Shown: positions 1 to 11,285, counted from the stretch's first letter. The stretch is DNA of 64,000 nt from Xiphias gladius (GCF_016859285.1 NC_053405.1:252501-316500); one strand, 5' to 3'. The notes: a model not told the origin generated them from the sequence alone. Translations and numbers: made by a program.

Positions 1-221
1 TAAGTGAGTAGAAGATGATTTCCAAAAGGCATAAAGTTAAAGAGGAAACATTTCTTTAATATTTCAAGCCAGATTAGTGTTTTATTTCCATCTTGTACAG
101 TTTTCAAATTAACAAAAAAGGAAAGGGGCCTGAGAAAAAAGTTCAGTCTCCCTGCATGGTCAGTACTTAGTAACGCCTCCTTTGACAAGTATCACAGCTT
201 GTAAACGCTTTTTGTAGCAGC

Positions 222-1058
222 GAGAATAGAACAGAATAGAATAAAACAAAATAAAATAGAATAGATAAGAAGGCAATTATTAGTCACTTGACAGCTGTAC
301 AATGAAATTTAGTGCTTCCCCTCAGTGGTACATACAATATATATATACACACACACACATATATATATATATTTGTGTGTGTATATGTATATACGTGTAT
401 GTATGTGTGCGTGTGTGTGTGTGTGTGTATATAAAGTTTACACACATAAATAAGTATAAAAACAAGTATGAATATAAAGATGTGAAGTAAAATTGACTGT
501 ATATTGGTGTACACTGCACAAGTCATGTGGTCAGAGTCAGCAGGATAATATTACACAGTCTCATAGTTTTTAACAGAGTTCAGTTCTTTGATGGCAGATT
601 GGTAAAAACTCCTCAGAAGTCTGGGAGTGCGGGTCTTGGTAGACCTTCCAGCGGGCAGGAGAATGTAAAGGTGGTTGCCTGGGTGAGAAGAGTCCGTAAT
701 TCTGTTGTTGGCCTGATGCAGACATTGTGTTCTCAAGTGCAGGTAGTCGTGTCCTGGTGATTTTCTGTGCTGATTTACCGACTATCTGAAGAGCTTTTTG
801 TCAGCCACAGTGCAGCTGGCCACACCAAGATGCTTTCAACAGAGCAGTGATTCAAGGACACCTGCAGCTGCTGGGACAGTTTAGCTCTTCTCAGTGTCCT
901 TAGTAAGGAGAGCCACTGCTGAGCCTTCTTCACTAGAGAAGCTGTGTCAGCAGACCAGGTGAGGTCCTGGGAGATGTGTGTGCCTAGGAAGTTGAAATTG
1001 GTCCCTCTCTTCAACATGTCTCCTCCAATGTATGAAGGAGCAGGCTCCTCTTTCTTCC
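222..1058 (-). mobile_element. LINE (L2/CR1-like) 3' fragment nested in Tc1
   Basis: The minus strand at 1017-775 reads NFNFLGTHISQDLTWSADTA then SLVKKAQQWLSLLRTLRRAKL, the usual end of a fish L2/CR1-type reverse transcriptase. The low-coordinate end is a (TTCTATTC)n-like tail (222-265), as expected for the 3' end. A TATATA/CACACA/TGTG microsatellite lies at 337-431 inside it. Confidence 0.8.
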
Positions 1059-1317
1059 TCAGTCTTTCAGTCCTTGTTTGGGGGACTTTCGCCCATTCTT
1101 CCTGCTAAAGGCTTTTAGGTTTGTGTTTTCAATTATCCAAACATCCCTTTGCTCACTGTGGCCAAAAAGTTCTATTTCAACTTAATCAGTCCACAGGACT
1201 TGTCTCCAAAATGCATCAGGCTTGTTGAGATGTTCCTTTGCCATCTTCTGATGCTGCATTTCGTGGTGAGGACGCAGGAAAGGTTTTTGTTCTGATGACT
1301 CTTCCATGAGGGTCATA

Positions 1318-1584
1318 TTAGTGCAGGTGTCGCTGCCCAGTAGAACAGCGCACCACCGCCCCAGTGTCTGGTGAATCTTCCCCAAGGGCTTTTGCAGTCA
1401 GACGGGGGTTTTGATTTTCCTTTCTAGCGATCCTACGAGCAGTTCTCTCTGTAAGTTTTCTTGGTCTTCCAGACCTCAACTTGACCTCTATCGTTCCCGT
1501 TAACTGCCATTTCTTAATTACATTAGGAACTGAGGAAACAGCTTCCTGAAAACACTTTGCTATCTTCTCCTGCTTTGTGGCCAT
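1318..1584 (-). pseudogene. Tc1 transposase N-terminal fragment (family A copy 1)
   Basis: ATG at 1584 opens [20 protein letters not shown] with the helix-turn-helix and the [17 protein letters not shown] linker (GRPR motif) in one frame, unlike copies 2 and 3. The frame is lost before the catalytic domain. Confidence 0.8.
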
Positions 1585-2011
1585 CAGTTATTTTAATTTT
1601 CAGAGCTAGGCAGCTGCTTAGAGGAGAACATGGCTGCTGATTGTTGGAACAAGGTTTGAGGAGCCAGAGTATTTATAAAGCTTTGATATTTGCATCACCT
1701 GGCCTTTCCTAACAATGACTTTGACCGAGCCACAGCCCTGACAAGCTAATTAAGGTCTGAGACCTTGGTAAAAGTTCTCTGAGAGCTCAAATCTCTTGGG
1801 GTGCTCAAACTTTTGTATGGTTCTCCTTTCCTTTTTTTCACTCTAAACTTGTACAAAACAAAAATAAAAGACTAATCTGGCTTAAAATGTTTAAAAGAAA
1901 TGTTTCCTCTTTAACGTTGTGCCTTTTTGAGATCAGTTCATCTTCTACTCACTCAACTATTCACAGTAACAGAAGTTTTGACCAGGGGGCCCAAACCTTT
2001 TCACACCAGAT

Positions 2012-2720
2012 AGTCACAAAGTTTTCAGACACTTCACTTTTAATACATGTTGTTATGTTGTAGCCTTTTGCTAAAAATGTTGAAGTTAATTTTTTCCCTC
2101 ATCAATCTAGACTTAACACCCCATAATGACAAAGAGAAAACAGAATTTTAGAATTTTTTGCAAGTTTATTAAAAAGAAAGAACTGAAATATCACATTCAG
2201 ACTCTTTACTCAGTACTGAAGCACCTCTGGCACCGGCTACAGCCTCCAGTCTTCTTGGGTCTGACGTTACAAGCTTTGGACACCAGGATTTGGGGATTTT
2301 CTCAACCCTGACAATTCTGCCTGTCCCTGTCACTGTACCTTGACACGATCCTGTCTCTGAGCTCTGCAGGCAGTTCCTTCAACTGCATGGTTTGGTTATT
2401 GGTGTGATATGCACTGTCAGCTGTGAAACCCTATTTAGACAGGTGTGTGCCTCTCCAAATCATGCCCAATCAATTGAATTTACCAAAGGTGGACTCCAAT
2501 CAAGGTGTGGAAACATCTCAGAGATGATCAAGAGAAATGGGAGGCAGCTGAGCTAAATGTCAAGTGTCGTAGCAAAGGGTCTGAATACTTATGTCAATGT
2601 CATATTTCAGTTTTTCCTTTTTAATAAATTTGCAAAAAACTCTAAAATTCTGTTTTCACTTTCTCATTATGGGGCATTGAGTGTAGATGGATGAGGGAAA
2701 AAAATAATTTAACTGATTCT
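2012..2720 (-). mobile_element. Internally deleted Tc1 family B element
   Basis: The left end (TAGTCACAAAGTTTTCAGAC) is the inverse of the right end of the 15000-16872 element. The middle keeps only the transposase start region (GAGCTCTGCAGGCAGTTCC, CATGGTTTGGTTATTG) and the flanking non-coding part. About 0.7 kb, with no coding capacity. Confidence 0.75.
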
Positions 2721-3160
2721 AACATCAGTCTGGTTTTGAACTAATTTTTTTGGTATATGCTGAAATACGTTCGTTTCTTGGTGTCGTCTACCACTGCAAC
2801 AGCTGTATCTGGGTTTTTGGATTATTTTTAAACAATACAAATTTGATTAATTTAGATATATTTTTTCTCAGGTATTGTAAAGTAGTTTTTTAACCAATAA
2901 TCCATTCTCTTCTTTCAGCAGCTATTTAAATGTTCCCGTCTTTAATTTCACAACTAACACTCACTTTATGACTTTGTTTCCTGTCTTTTCATTTTTCCTG
3001 GGGTGCAGTACTCTGTGGGTTATTATGATGTCTGAACAGACAGTAAAACAGAATAATACGTTTTATTATTTGTGTAACTTTTTGACGAGGTTAGGTTCAA
3101 ATCAGGTTAAAATGATGAAAAAATCAGAAACTTCCATCAGATCAACAAACTCACTATTCT
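2721..3160. other. misp 3' flank
   Basis: AT-rich, with candidate minus-strand polyadenylation signals at 3067-3062 and 3167-3162. No gene was seen. Confidence 0.4.
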
Positions 3161-3372
3161 CTTTATTTCTGCAGATTTCATCTCTTTTCTAAACTAATCA
3201 GACAGTTTGTATCTGTTTGAGGCTCTCAGCAGCTGGCAACTGATTGGACGAGGAGAGTAGGTGTCATCTTAAAGAACCAATCAGGAGCAGCCTTTTCTTT
3301 TGGAGTGCTCCAGTTTAAAACCATTTTAAAGTCCTCCTGCAGGATCTGGTCCTTAATCTAGTCCTGCTGGTC

Positions 3373-3462
3373 TTACTGGTTGTCCTGGTTGGCGAAGACT
3401 CCGGCCTCCCATCGCAGAGCTCGCTGGTTTTTATGTCGAATGACTCGAGTCGACTCAACGAC
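3373..3462 (-). CDS. misp: misp terminal coding exon
   Basis: The acceptor TTTTCAG is at 3463. The exon encodes [19 protein letters not shown] and ends QDNQ then TAA at 3375-3373. The RHKN and RWE residues match the MISP/AKAP2 C terminus. The stop overlaps a donor-like CA|GTAAGA, so an alternative longer C terminus cannot be excluded. A minus-strand AATAAA lies about 200 bases downstream at 3167-3162. Confidence 0.78.
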   Translation of the reverse strand, partial: VVESTRVIRHKNQRALRWEAGVFANQDNQ

Positions 3463-6400
3463 CTGAAAACAGACAGAAGAGAAAAAGAGACAAGGAGACA
3501 CAGAGACAAAGGGACAATGAGATAGAGAGACAAAGCGATGAGGAGAAGAGAGACAAGGAGACAAAGAGACAAGGAGACAGATACAAAGAGACAAATGACA
3601 AGGAGACAAAGACAAGGAGACAAAGAGACAAAGGGACAAAGAGATAGAGAGACAGACAGAGAGACGGAGCGATGGCATTGAATAGGCACGTTTTCAGCCT
3701 AAAAGACAATTTTTTTTCATCAAGAGAAACTACCTTAAGTAAAACATTTAGAGAAATCCTGTTTTTCTCGTTGATATCAGGCTCTTATCTGTGTTCAGTC
3801 AGGAGTAAGGACATGGTTAGCCTAGCTTAGCATAAAGACTGGAAGCACGGGGAAATGGCTAAATTGCTAGTAATGTGCAGCAGAGACACCACAGTGTCCG
3901 GTGGTTTCCGGACACTGTGGTGAGGAGCCACTGTGTCGGCTGCTGAACCCCACAGACAGGAGTGTGACATAAGAGAGTCAACAAGACTATTTCTAAAATG
4001 TTGACGTGTTCCTTTAAAGAAGACCGTACCTCGTTGTTCACGTCATCAACCGGCTGGATTCCTGCATACTGAAACAAAAACATAAAGAGAAAACATTAAG
4101 CCTGAAACCTTCGTCTGACAGATCCTGCTCCTGTCTGGTGAGAGCCTGAATGTTTTTCTATCCAGGCTCTTAATTCGGTAGTTTCAAGCATTAATTCTGT
4201 CGGTTGTGATTTACAGGTGAGTCCAAAGATCATTGAGCCTCCAGCCACACCTGAAGCTGTTACTCTGAAACCGAAATATCTAAAGTAGTAAAGGAAGTGA
4301 AAACCTGAGCACAGAGGGTCAGAGGGATAAAGCACAAAACCTCCAAAATAAGAGCCTTCTTATTGACTCACTGAGCTCTCCTCCAGCCTCAGCTTGACTC
4401 GTCTGTCCTCAAAGTCCTGCAGCAGTGTCTCTGTAAGACCTCTGAAAGGAGGGAGGGCCGACTGGACCACCGTGGGGGAGGAGGAGAAGGAGGAGGGAGG
4501 AGGGGGGGAGGAGGTCCAGGGCTGAGCGGTGATGAAGGAGATGGAGGGTAGACGGACGGAGGGACGAGGGGAGGAAGAGGACAGACTGACGGGTTTATCT
4601 GAAACACAACAGAAAGGAAGATACATGAGTGACATCGTAGGTGACATCATGAGTGACACAGTGTGACGTCAGCTGGACTGAAGCCTTGACCTCTGACCTC
4701 TGACCTCTGCCACTGTGTCTTTAACAGAAAGATACAGTGGCAGAGGTCACACAGGTCACTGTCCAGCAGGTGGAGCTGTTTCAGTCATCGCACCAGCTCT
4801 TTCATTCTTGTCTCTGACTCGTCCACATGGTTCTAACCTTTATCTGAAGTTAATATGAAAAAGGTTTCAACAGTCTGAGTTCATCGGGTGGAGATCTTTA
4901 CTGTTCCTCCACTGCGGCTCAGCGCGGAAACGTGAAGAGTGAATTCTTTCCTAGACTGTGTCTTTAGAAAATCTTCACCTGATTTGATTGGTTCTCACTG
5001 ATGAAGCTTCACATTAACTTCACATGAAGTTTAGAATTGATTTCACACAGAATGAGGACTTTGTCTCCATCACTTCCATCAGGAACATGTTGTGCAGAGA
5101 CCTGTTAATGTCCAGTATGAACAGGAGGAAGAACCTGTTCGCATGGACACATGACAAAAAAAGTCTCCTTTATATATCCTCCAGTCATCTTTGACACTAC
5201 GTGGTTTCTGTCAGACTAAATCATGTCTTTGTTACTTTACATCTAACTGACATCAGGTTACAACTCACTAAGGGTAAATACCATCCAATGAGTTTTGATT
5301 TTCAGCTTTATTGAGCTGCTTAGTGACTGAAACGTCAGAGTCAGGGAAGTTGGCAGTCCAGGAGAGATGTGTGATGTGATGGACATTGATAGGGACCAGA
5401 GGACCAGGTTCCCATTGTTTCTCAGCCATCAATGCGCACCCGGCCTTTTTTGAATCAATAACAAAATCTGAGACGCAGCAGTGATTCAGAGGTCTGCGAC
5501 CAGCTTAAGGTAACACCATGGGATCACATCAAATGTTATGTTAAATAGTCTTAGTAGAAAAAAAGAATTCAATATGACTCTATTTGGAGAGAGAAATGAA
5601 GCTGATAATTACAAATACAGATGATCAAATTTGTCAGAAGGACTTCAGTTTTCCTTTTATTCTTCAAAAACTACAATCCAATGTTTACATTTTTGCTCCG
5701 TCAGTTACTTTGCGTCTGTGTTTTCATGTTTTGAGGGTTGTCGCTCTCAGGCCAACAGTCCTTGCTAAAACCTTCCAGTTAATCATCAGTCAAACTGCAG
5801 CTGAGCTCCTCGCCCTGAACCTCCTGAAGCTGCTGGACTTTGGTCGTTCTCTCACTAGGTTACTCATTGTCTCCGGCTTATATATGACACACAGCAGCAT
5901 CCACACCAGATCCACTCAGGTTTGACTCTACTCACTACAAAGCCTGAGTGTTTTTAAAAATATCCGTCAATGTCAGACACTTTCCTTCCTGCCAGGTGGC
6001 TGTCGGTTTCAGATCATTTGTTTGAAAATCAACCTGCAGAGATTTAAAACCTGCTGCAGAGGGTGAATCCACAGTCAGCATCACATCTGTTTTTATTGAT
6101 GTCAAAGGTCATGTACCACTGCAGTATCACTGCAGTATTGCCGCGTGGTGAAACCTGCTGTGTTTCTGAGAGGTCGCCAACAAAGTGTCTTTTGTCTGTC
6201 AGATATCTGGGTCTACTGGAGGTGGAACGAGTAAGCAGCGGCCATCCTGACTGAAAATCAAAGTGTTCAGCGACATTTTGTGGTTTTACGAGTGGTTATG
6301 TTCCAGACTGTTTCTTGGCCCTGAGCAGTAACTTCCTGGAGACTCTACTGCAACATTAATCCATTTGTACTGACGAAACAAACCAGAACTTAGGTAAATG

Positions 6401-9400
6401 GACTGCACTTATATAGCTATATAGTCTTATTGACCGCTCAAAGCGCTCTCCACTACTGCCACATTCACCCATTTACACACACAGTCAAACATCGCTCTTT
6501 TCTACACATACTGCACTTTCTACACACACACTCACACACTAACGACACAGCGGAGGCAATTTGGGGTTCGGTATCTTGCCCCACGGACACGTTGACACGC
6601 AGACTGGATGAGCCGAGGATCAAACCACGGACCTTCCAGTTAGTGAATGACCTAATCTACCCAGTGAGCCACAGCCACCAAGTGTTAATCATTTAGCTTT
6701 GGAGGAGCTGTTAGGTGGATTATGTTTCTTTCGGACAGAGGCAGGCTAGCTGTTTCCCTCGTTTCGTCTTTATGCTGAGCTAAACTAACCAGCTGTTAGC
6801 TGTAGCTTCATATTCACTGCACAGACATTTGCATTTCAATTTATCAAAATGTTGAACTTTTTCTTTAAACCATTTGTTGTATAGTAAAGTTTCCTTTTTT
6901 CCAGGATCCTCTGGACAGGGGGCGCTACAGTGGCACTCTGAGCATTCAACATTTAAAACTGCAATTACTTGTTATAATTGACTTATGAATACATGATGCA
7001 AGTCAACATTCATCTACTTACTTTATCAGTCAAGTCCACATGTACTCTTTCAGCAGCTGCTGTCAGTAATCACATTGTATTTCCATCTACAGAAGGTTTC
7101 CAGTTCAATCTGCTATTCAGTCAGAACCAAAATCATAGACTCCACTCTTCGGTTTCCCTCCACCATGAACAGGCAAAGCATGTAACCCAAAACATGGACC
7201 ATGGCCAGGTTTACCTGTCCGGTAATTTCGTGAATTTTGGTGAATTTTTATTCAGGCAAATGTCCAGTGGGAGCAAAATTTAAACAAAAGTAATAAAGAT
7301 GTTAGAGCTAGAGTTTGACACAGTGTATTTCTACAAGACAGGGCCACAGATGATTTTGTGCTGTTTCTGTATTTTTAATGAAGTAAATCCAATCTATCAC
7401 TTAATCCCAAATTCCAAATAAATTATAAGAAATTAAATTATTCAAAATCAACTGACGCACAGTGAGCCTGGGGCTTTGGGGCTCCTGGAGGTCTGGGATC
7501 CTGGAGTAGTTGCTGTGTTTGCAAGGTCTGTAATCCAGCCTTGATAAGGACCACTTACCTGTTTTTGCAGGTGGGTAGAACTGACTGACAGCCATCTTGG
7601 CTGCCTGTTCTACCAGGGGAGCTGGATATAAAAGCTGCCGATTGGTTTTTTCCCTGGACTCCCTCAGCTCCTGCTCCCGTCTCAGGGCCTCCTCAATCTC
7701 CTTCTCAATGAAATCTGGGGCTCCTTGTCCTCTGGATTGCAGGCCGGTGGACACAAGGTTTTCCCTCCAGGACCGAGGCATGGTTGAGGTCATTTCATGG
7801 TGTGATGTCGGTGTTGGGGAGGAGGGAGAGGAGGAGGAGAGGGAGGATGAAGAAGTCATTTGATCCCGTTGGAAGCATCTTGATTCCTGGGGCTCTGAGT
7901 CCCTTACAATGAATGAAGAGGGAGCTGAACTCATTTGATTGATGGACAACTCAGTTTCTCCAGGGTGTCGATGAAGAAAGCAGGGAGATGGGAGGATGTA
8001 TGTCTCTCCAGACTCAGACTGAGGTCTTTCCTCTGTCCTCCTGTCCTCGTCTTGTTGGTCAAACTTGCTCTTTATGTCCTCCAGCTGCTGTGGAGGATCT
8101 CCACTGTATCGTCCCAAGATCCCACTCTGCTGCTGAGATATCTGCTTCCTATGGTTCTCATTCTGGATCTCTTGCTGGATGAGAAAGCTCACACGGGTCT
8201 TTTCTTTGGCTTTCACGGGCATTAGTGGTCCCTGTAAACGTTTGATTTTGATCTCAACCATCTCCAACCTGCTGTCGCTGTGTTTCAGGCCTCGAGAACG
8301 TCGCAGATTCTCCTCGCGTTCCTGAACTAACCGGATCTCCTTTTCAATCGGTGTTTCATACTCACTCGTGGCCTTGCAGCTCCTGTTCTCTTGTTGACTA
8401 TTGTCATTGAACAGGCCTTTGTCACTGGTGTAGCCACTGCCCATCTCCACCAACAGGTCATCCAAGCCAGAGTCCAGTTCAACAAACACACTGCTCTGTT
8501 TGCTCAGACTCTCCTCAGTCCGGCACATCGTCACCTTCCTCTCTGGGTAGGTGTCACCTTCTTCTGATGGTTTAGACTGAGTTGTATCTTCACTTACCTG
8601 CACACTGTCAAATGTCTCCACTTGCCTTGAGGACACATCAGGATCTTGCTGCAGAGATGAGTTCAGGTGTGTTTTTGAGGACCTCAGAGGGTCTAGAACT
8701 GCCTTCAACTGGCCCTGCTCCATCTTTAGGAACTGTTGTCGGGCAGCACTGAAGTTGATCTGCTCCTTGTCAATGGTCCCAGGTTCAGCAGGGCGAGGAG
8801 GTTCTGGTCTGGAGCTGATAGGACTATAGCTCACACTAAAACCTTCTATTAGTTTGTTTGTAGATCTGCTCAGATCCAGATTCTCCAGTGCACTCAGCTG
8901 ATCTTTGAACGTTGGGTTCTTCTTTGGTGCTTGGCTGCGAATTATCTCGTTGCGGAGCTGCTTCTCCTCTTCCTCCCCAACCACTTTGATGCCATTCTTT
9001 GGATCTGTTTTGTACTGTGATTCTTCCTTGCTCTCTGAGAACAGACTCTCTGGCTTCCTGCTGCTGGTGTAGGTCTGTAGTTTGAATCCGTTCTCCTCCT
9101 TCAGGGTGGCCAGCTGAGCCTGCCGCTGTGGTGAGACCATCCAGGCCTCATTCAGCTCAGCCTCAGGACTCGCCGGATCCTCCACGAAGGAGTAGAAGCC
9201 ACAGTGAGAGCCTGAGCTGCTGCTGGGACTGCTGGGGTTGCTTGGGCTGCTGGGATGCCACTCATTGCTGATGCTCCCTCTGTCCTGCGACACCACAACC
9301 TGCCGTGCCTGAACCACCACATCCTGGGACCTGTCACCCTGCTGGGTGGAGACAACCACCGATGAGTGGCTGCAAGTGATGGAAATGTTGTCTGCGCTGA

Positions 9401-9521
9401 ACACTGAATCGGCCAGGTCGGGGGCGTCACCTTGGACAGGGCCAGCAATGGTTCGCAGGTCTGAGGGTTGAAGCAGGGGGGACAGGGGCTTCAGCACCCA
9501 CCTCCTTGGGGTGCTCTCCAT
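3373..9521 (-). CDS. misp: Mitotic spindle positioning protein (MISP/AKAP2 family), whole coding span
   Basis: MISP is an actin-bundling cortical protein that links astral microtubules and focal adhesions to spindle orientation (family knowledge). Four exons join in phase: 9521-7559, 4598-4372, 4068-4030 and 3462-3373, giving about 772 aa, close to the length I recall for human MISP (about 680 aa). Seen in the translation: WVLKPLSP near residue 7; an [12 protein letters not shown] block near 250, like human [30 protein letters not shown] near 385, the family signature; and a C-terminal YAGI..DDVN.E followed by RHKN..LRWEAG.YANQ-type residues (here VFANQ). The ATG at 9521 is chosen because it has a strong Kozak context (A at -3, G at +4) and starts just before WVLKPLSP. 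The frame stays open upstream to a splice acceptor at 9888. The paralogue AKAP2 is the alternative, but the palm neighbour favours MISP. Joins are inferred from splice sites and phase, not from cDNA. Confidence 0.85.
3463..3680. repeat. AGACAAGGAGACAA-type purine tandem repeat beside the misp terminal exon
   Basis: Imperfect tandem AGACAA/GGAGACAA units on the plus strand. In misp sense this is a roughly 200-nt pyrimidine-rich run (CTTTGTCTCCTTGTCTC) that leads straight into the acceptor of the last exon. Open frames of 80-124 codons across it are low-complexity artefacts. Confidence 0.85.
4030..4068 (-). CDS. misp: misp 39-bp exon
   Basis: A 13-codon exon encoding [13 protein letters not shown], between TTTTTGTTTCAG (4069) and GAG|GTACGG (4029). 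The peptide matches the human MISP YAGINPSDGINSE segment, which makes this tiny exon secure. Confidence 0.8.
4372..4598 (-). CDS. misp: misp coding exon, Ser/Pro-rich
   Basis: The 227-bp exon lies between acceptor GTTTCAG (4599) and donor TCA|GTGAGT (4371). It encodes a Ser/Pro-rich stretch and ends [14 protein letters not shown], a MISP/AKAP2 tail motif that normally precedes the YAGI block. It starts in phase 1 and ends in phase 0. Confidence 0.8.
4687..4749. repeat. Three TGACCT half-sites plus 16-bp perfect inverted repeat
   Basis: TGACCT occurs at 4687, 4694 and 4701 with 1-bp spacing (DR1 geometry). The third begins a 16-bp arm, TGACCTCTGCCACTGT (4701-4716), perfectly repeated in inverse at 4734-4749 with a 17-base loop. 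It lies in the misp intron about 100 bases upstream of the 4598 exon in gene sense. Confidence 0.85.
4750..6391. other. misp: misp intron, no recognised feature
   Basis: Ordinary AT-moderate intron sequence. I see no conserved coding text, RNA gene or clear repeat family here. The longest open frame (5584-5925) resembles no known protein. Confidence 0.5.
6392..6695 (+). repeat. Common fish interspersed repeat (AAATGGACTG...CAAAGCGCT type)
   Basis: The copy starts TAAATGGACTGCACTTATATAG and runs through CGCTCAAAGCGCT, CACATTCACCCATT, a cleared-lineage CTTGCCCCACGGACAC and GAACCACGGACCTTCC-like text to CAGTGAGCCACAGCCACC. I know this order of motifs from very abundant short interspersed repeats in teleost introns. 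It sits in the misp intron and does not code. Confidence 0.75.
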
Positions 9522-9887
9522 GGTTGCAGGGTGCGCTGTGGGGAGCGCTGTGGGGGGCGCTGCAGGGGGTGATCCAGGGGACGCTCCAGAAGGCACTATG
9601 GGGGCCGGTGCAAGGAGCACTGTGGGGGGCACCGCTGGGGGTGCTGTGTGGGGCGCTGCAGGGGGCACTGCAGGGGGCGCTGCAGAGGGCACTCCAGGGG
9701 GCGCTCCAGGGGGCGCTATGGGGGCTGCTGCGGGGCGCCCTGTGGGGGGCACTGCAGCTGGAGCTTCAGTGGATGCTGTAGGGCCGGTGGGAGATAGAGG
9801 TTCTGATGGACAAAGACGATGAACAGAGCTTGATGTTTGAAAACTGTGAACAGTCAGAATATCCTGGCGATCAGAAGCCGAGAGTCT
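7559..9887 (-). CDS. misp: misp large exon (5'UTR or N-terminal extension plus most of the coding sequence)
   Basis: The acceptor is a pyrimidine tract ending TTTCAG at 9888 and the donor is CAG|GTAAGT at 7558, both strong. The exon ends in phase 1 and its last G completes a GAT codon with the next exon. Bases 9887-9522 are in frame but are Pro/Ala-rich repeat with no ATG, so they are probably untranslated. Reading on past the donor gives an unrelated tail to a stop at 7401, which is intron. Confidence 0.85.
9522..9790 (-). repeat. misp: GC-rich GGGGGCGCTGCAG minisatellite in the misp 5' region
   Basis: Degenerate 12-15 bp units rich in GGGGGCGCT/GGGGGCACTGCAG on the plus strand. In misp frame they give Pro-Pro-Ala-Ala-Val repeats. 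The tract ends at the strong Kozak ATG. The units contain no in-frame stop in several frames on both strands, so the open frames here carry little weight. Confidence 0.8.
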
Positions 9888-9910
9888 CTGAAACAACAAT
9901 AGAGAGGAAA

Positions 9911-10138
9911 GTTACTATGGAAACAAGTCCGTTACTATGGGAACAGCATAGAAACCAACACAATCAGATGTGCTGGTTTCTATGGAAACAATAAAGAGGA
10001 CGGGTTTTTTTCCATGGACGCAGGTTTGTTACTATGGAAACAACAGTGAGGGCAGATCAGTTACTATGGAAACAGCACAGAGGACACATTGGTTACTATT
10101 GAAACAGCTGAAAGTACAGGTTTGGTTACCCTGGAAAC
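9911..10138. promoter_or_regulatory. Array of seven X-box-like palindromes
   Basis: Copies of GTTACTATGGAAAC or close variants start at 9911, 9931, 9976, 10028, 10060, 10092 and 10125. They resemble the RFX-factor X-box (GTTRCCATGGYAAC). Spacing is irregular, 20-52 bases, within a tandem repeat of about 32 bp. The array lies just upstream of the misp large exon, in the intron or promoter. In misp sense each copy also holds a branch-point-like AGTAAC. Confidence 0.6.
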
Positions 10139-11285
10139 AGCAGCACCAGGTTATGGTCCCTCTGTTCTGTACCTGATCTTTTTAGTTCTGCTTTAGTTTT
10201 TTACGAGGTCGTATTATTAATAAACTGGTTCAGTGACAATATAATTAATTCCTGTATGCCCTTGCAAAGCATTGTGGGATTCAGAGTCTTTCAGAACAAA
10301 TAGAATTGATGTTAATATAATGTTATTATTACATATCAATCTGTTCCTTCAATCATCAGTAGCAGCTGTCAGATATTAATTGCTATGATTAACAGTGTTT
10401 CTGTAGAGGTCTTACTACCATCTAAACTTTGGGCGAATATAATGGGTAACATTGACAAAGCTGTAAAATGTCAATAAATCAAACACCCCTTAATTCACCA
10501 CAAAAGAGCCCATAAAGTCTCTGATAAACTTACTGATGTTACTGACTGAAGCTTTGACATTTGAATGGAATAAATTGTCTGGATTTAAAGAGAAATGTAG
10601 TGAAGGGAGAACAAAGTGTTTTGGTTTAGAGGTTTCATTAAACACTGCAGGTGACTGTCAGGTAACATCTGGGAAGAACTGTGTGGTCACCAGTTGTGTT
10701 CTATGGTTTGGAGAAAATATAAATGAATTCCGAGAATGTGATAACACAGTTAACAGCGTAGGTGGTAAAGCCGCTCGCCAGGCCAGGAAGGTAACTGAGA
10801 TCAGGTGACTGTACAGGCGGAAAATATTTGTTCCAAAAGCTGGACTCAATCATTCCTGTATTTTATCACTGGAATTAGTTTATAATCACATCCGCTGTCG
10901 TTTACAGACATCTGAGTTCAGAGTAATGACAATTCATCAACTACTGAAAATGATGAAATTTAAAGAACGGATCAGTTTCAGCCAAAAAGTTGTTTACAGA
11001 TTTTCAGACATATCTGTACTGTTTAAAATTCATCAGTTTGTTGAATTAATTGCAGATCAGCTCAATGATTGATCTATTCAATCGGATCAGATGACGATCA
11101 GAAGAGTTTTTAATCGGATTACAAAACAACAGCTTGATTCTGAACGAAGTCGTAGGTTCAAATCCAGACTCAGTGACGATAGTGTAATAAAACTTTAGAA
11201 ACACAAAGCACAGATGTAAAAGTGTAGCCTCAGTATTAAACCGACCGGAGAGGCTCTAATATTGTGCTAGATACAAGAAACAGTT
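10139..11285. other. Upstream misp intron or intergenic DNA, no recognised feature
   Basis: AT-rich sequence with no conserved coding text, no long repeat and no RNA gene that I can recognise. Confidence 0.5.

Larger units (their letters stand above)
1..2010 (-). mobile_element. Tc1 family A copy 1, with nested LINE, cut by the window edge
   Basis: Left part 1-221 and right part 1059-2008 match the copies at 45496 and 60790. Between them lies LINE sequence (222-1058). The catalytic region is mostly deleted, and 1110-1205 comes from a related element variant. The right end is CCAGGGGGCCCAAACC then CTTTTCACACCAG. Confidence 0.8.

Noticed and set aside
284-526. Overlapping short frames of His/Thr/Tyr/Val repeats
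   Set aside because: Generated by the TATATA/CACACA/TGTG microsatellite in the LINE tail.
9506-9822. Plus-strand Gly/Ala/Leu-repeat frames opposite misp
   Set aside because: They are shadows of the GC-rich minisatellite, with no homology or splice context.
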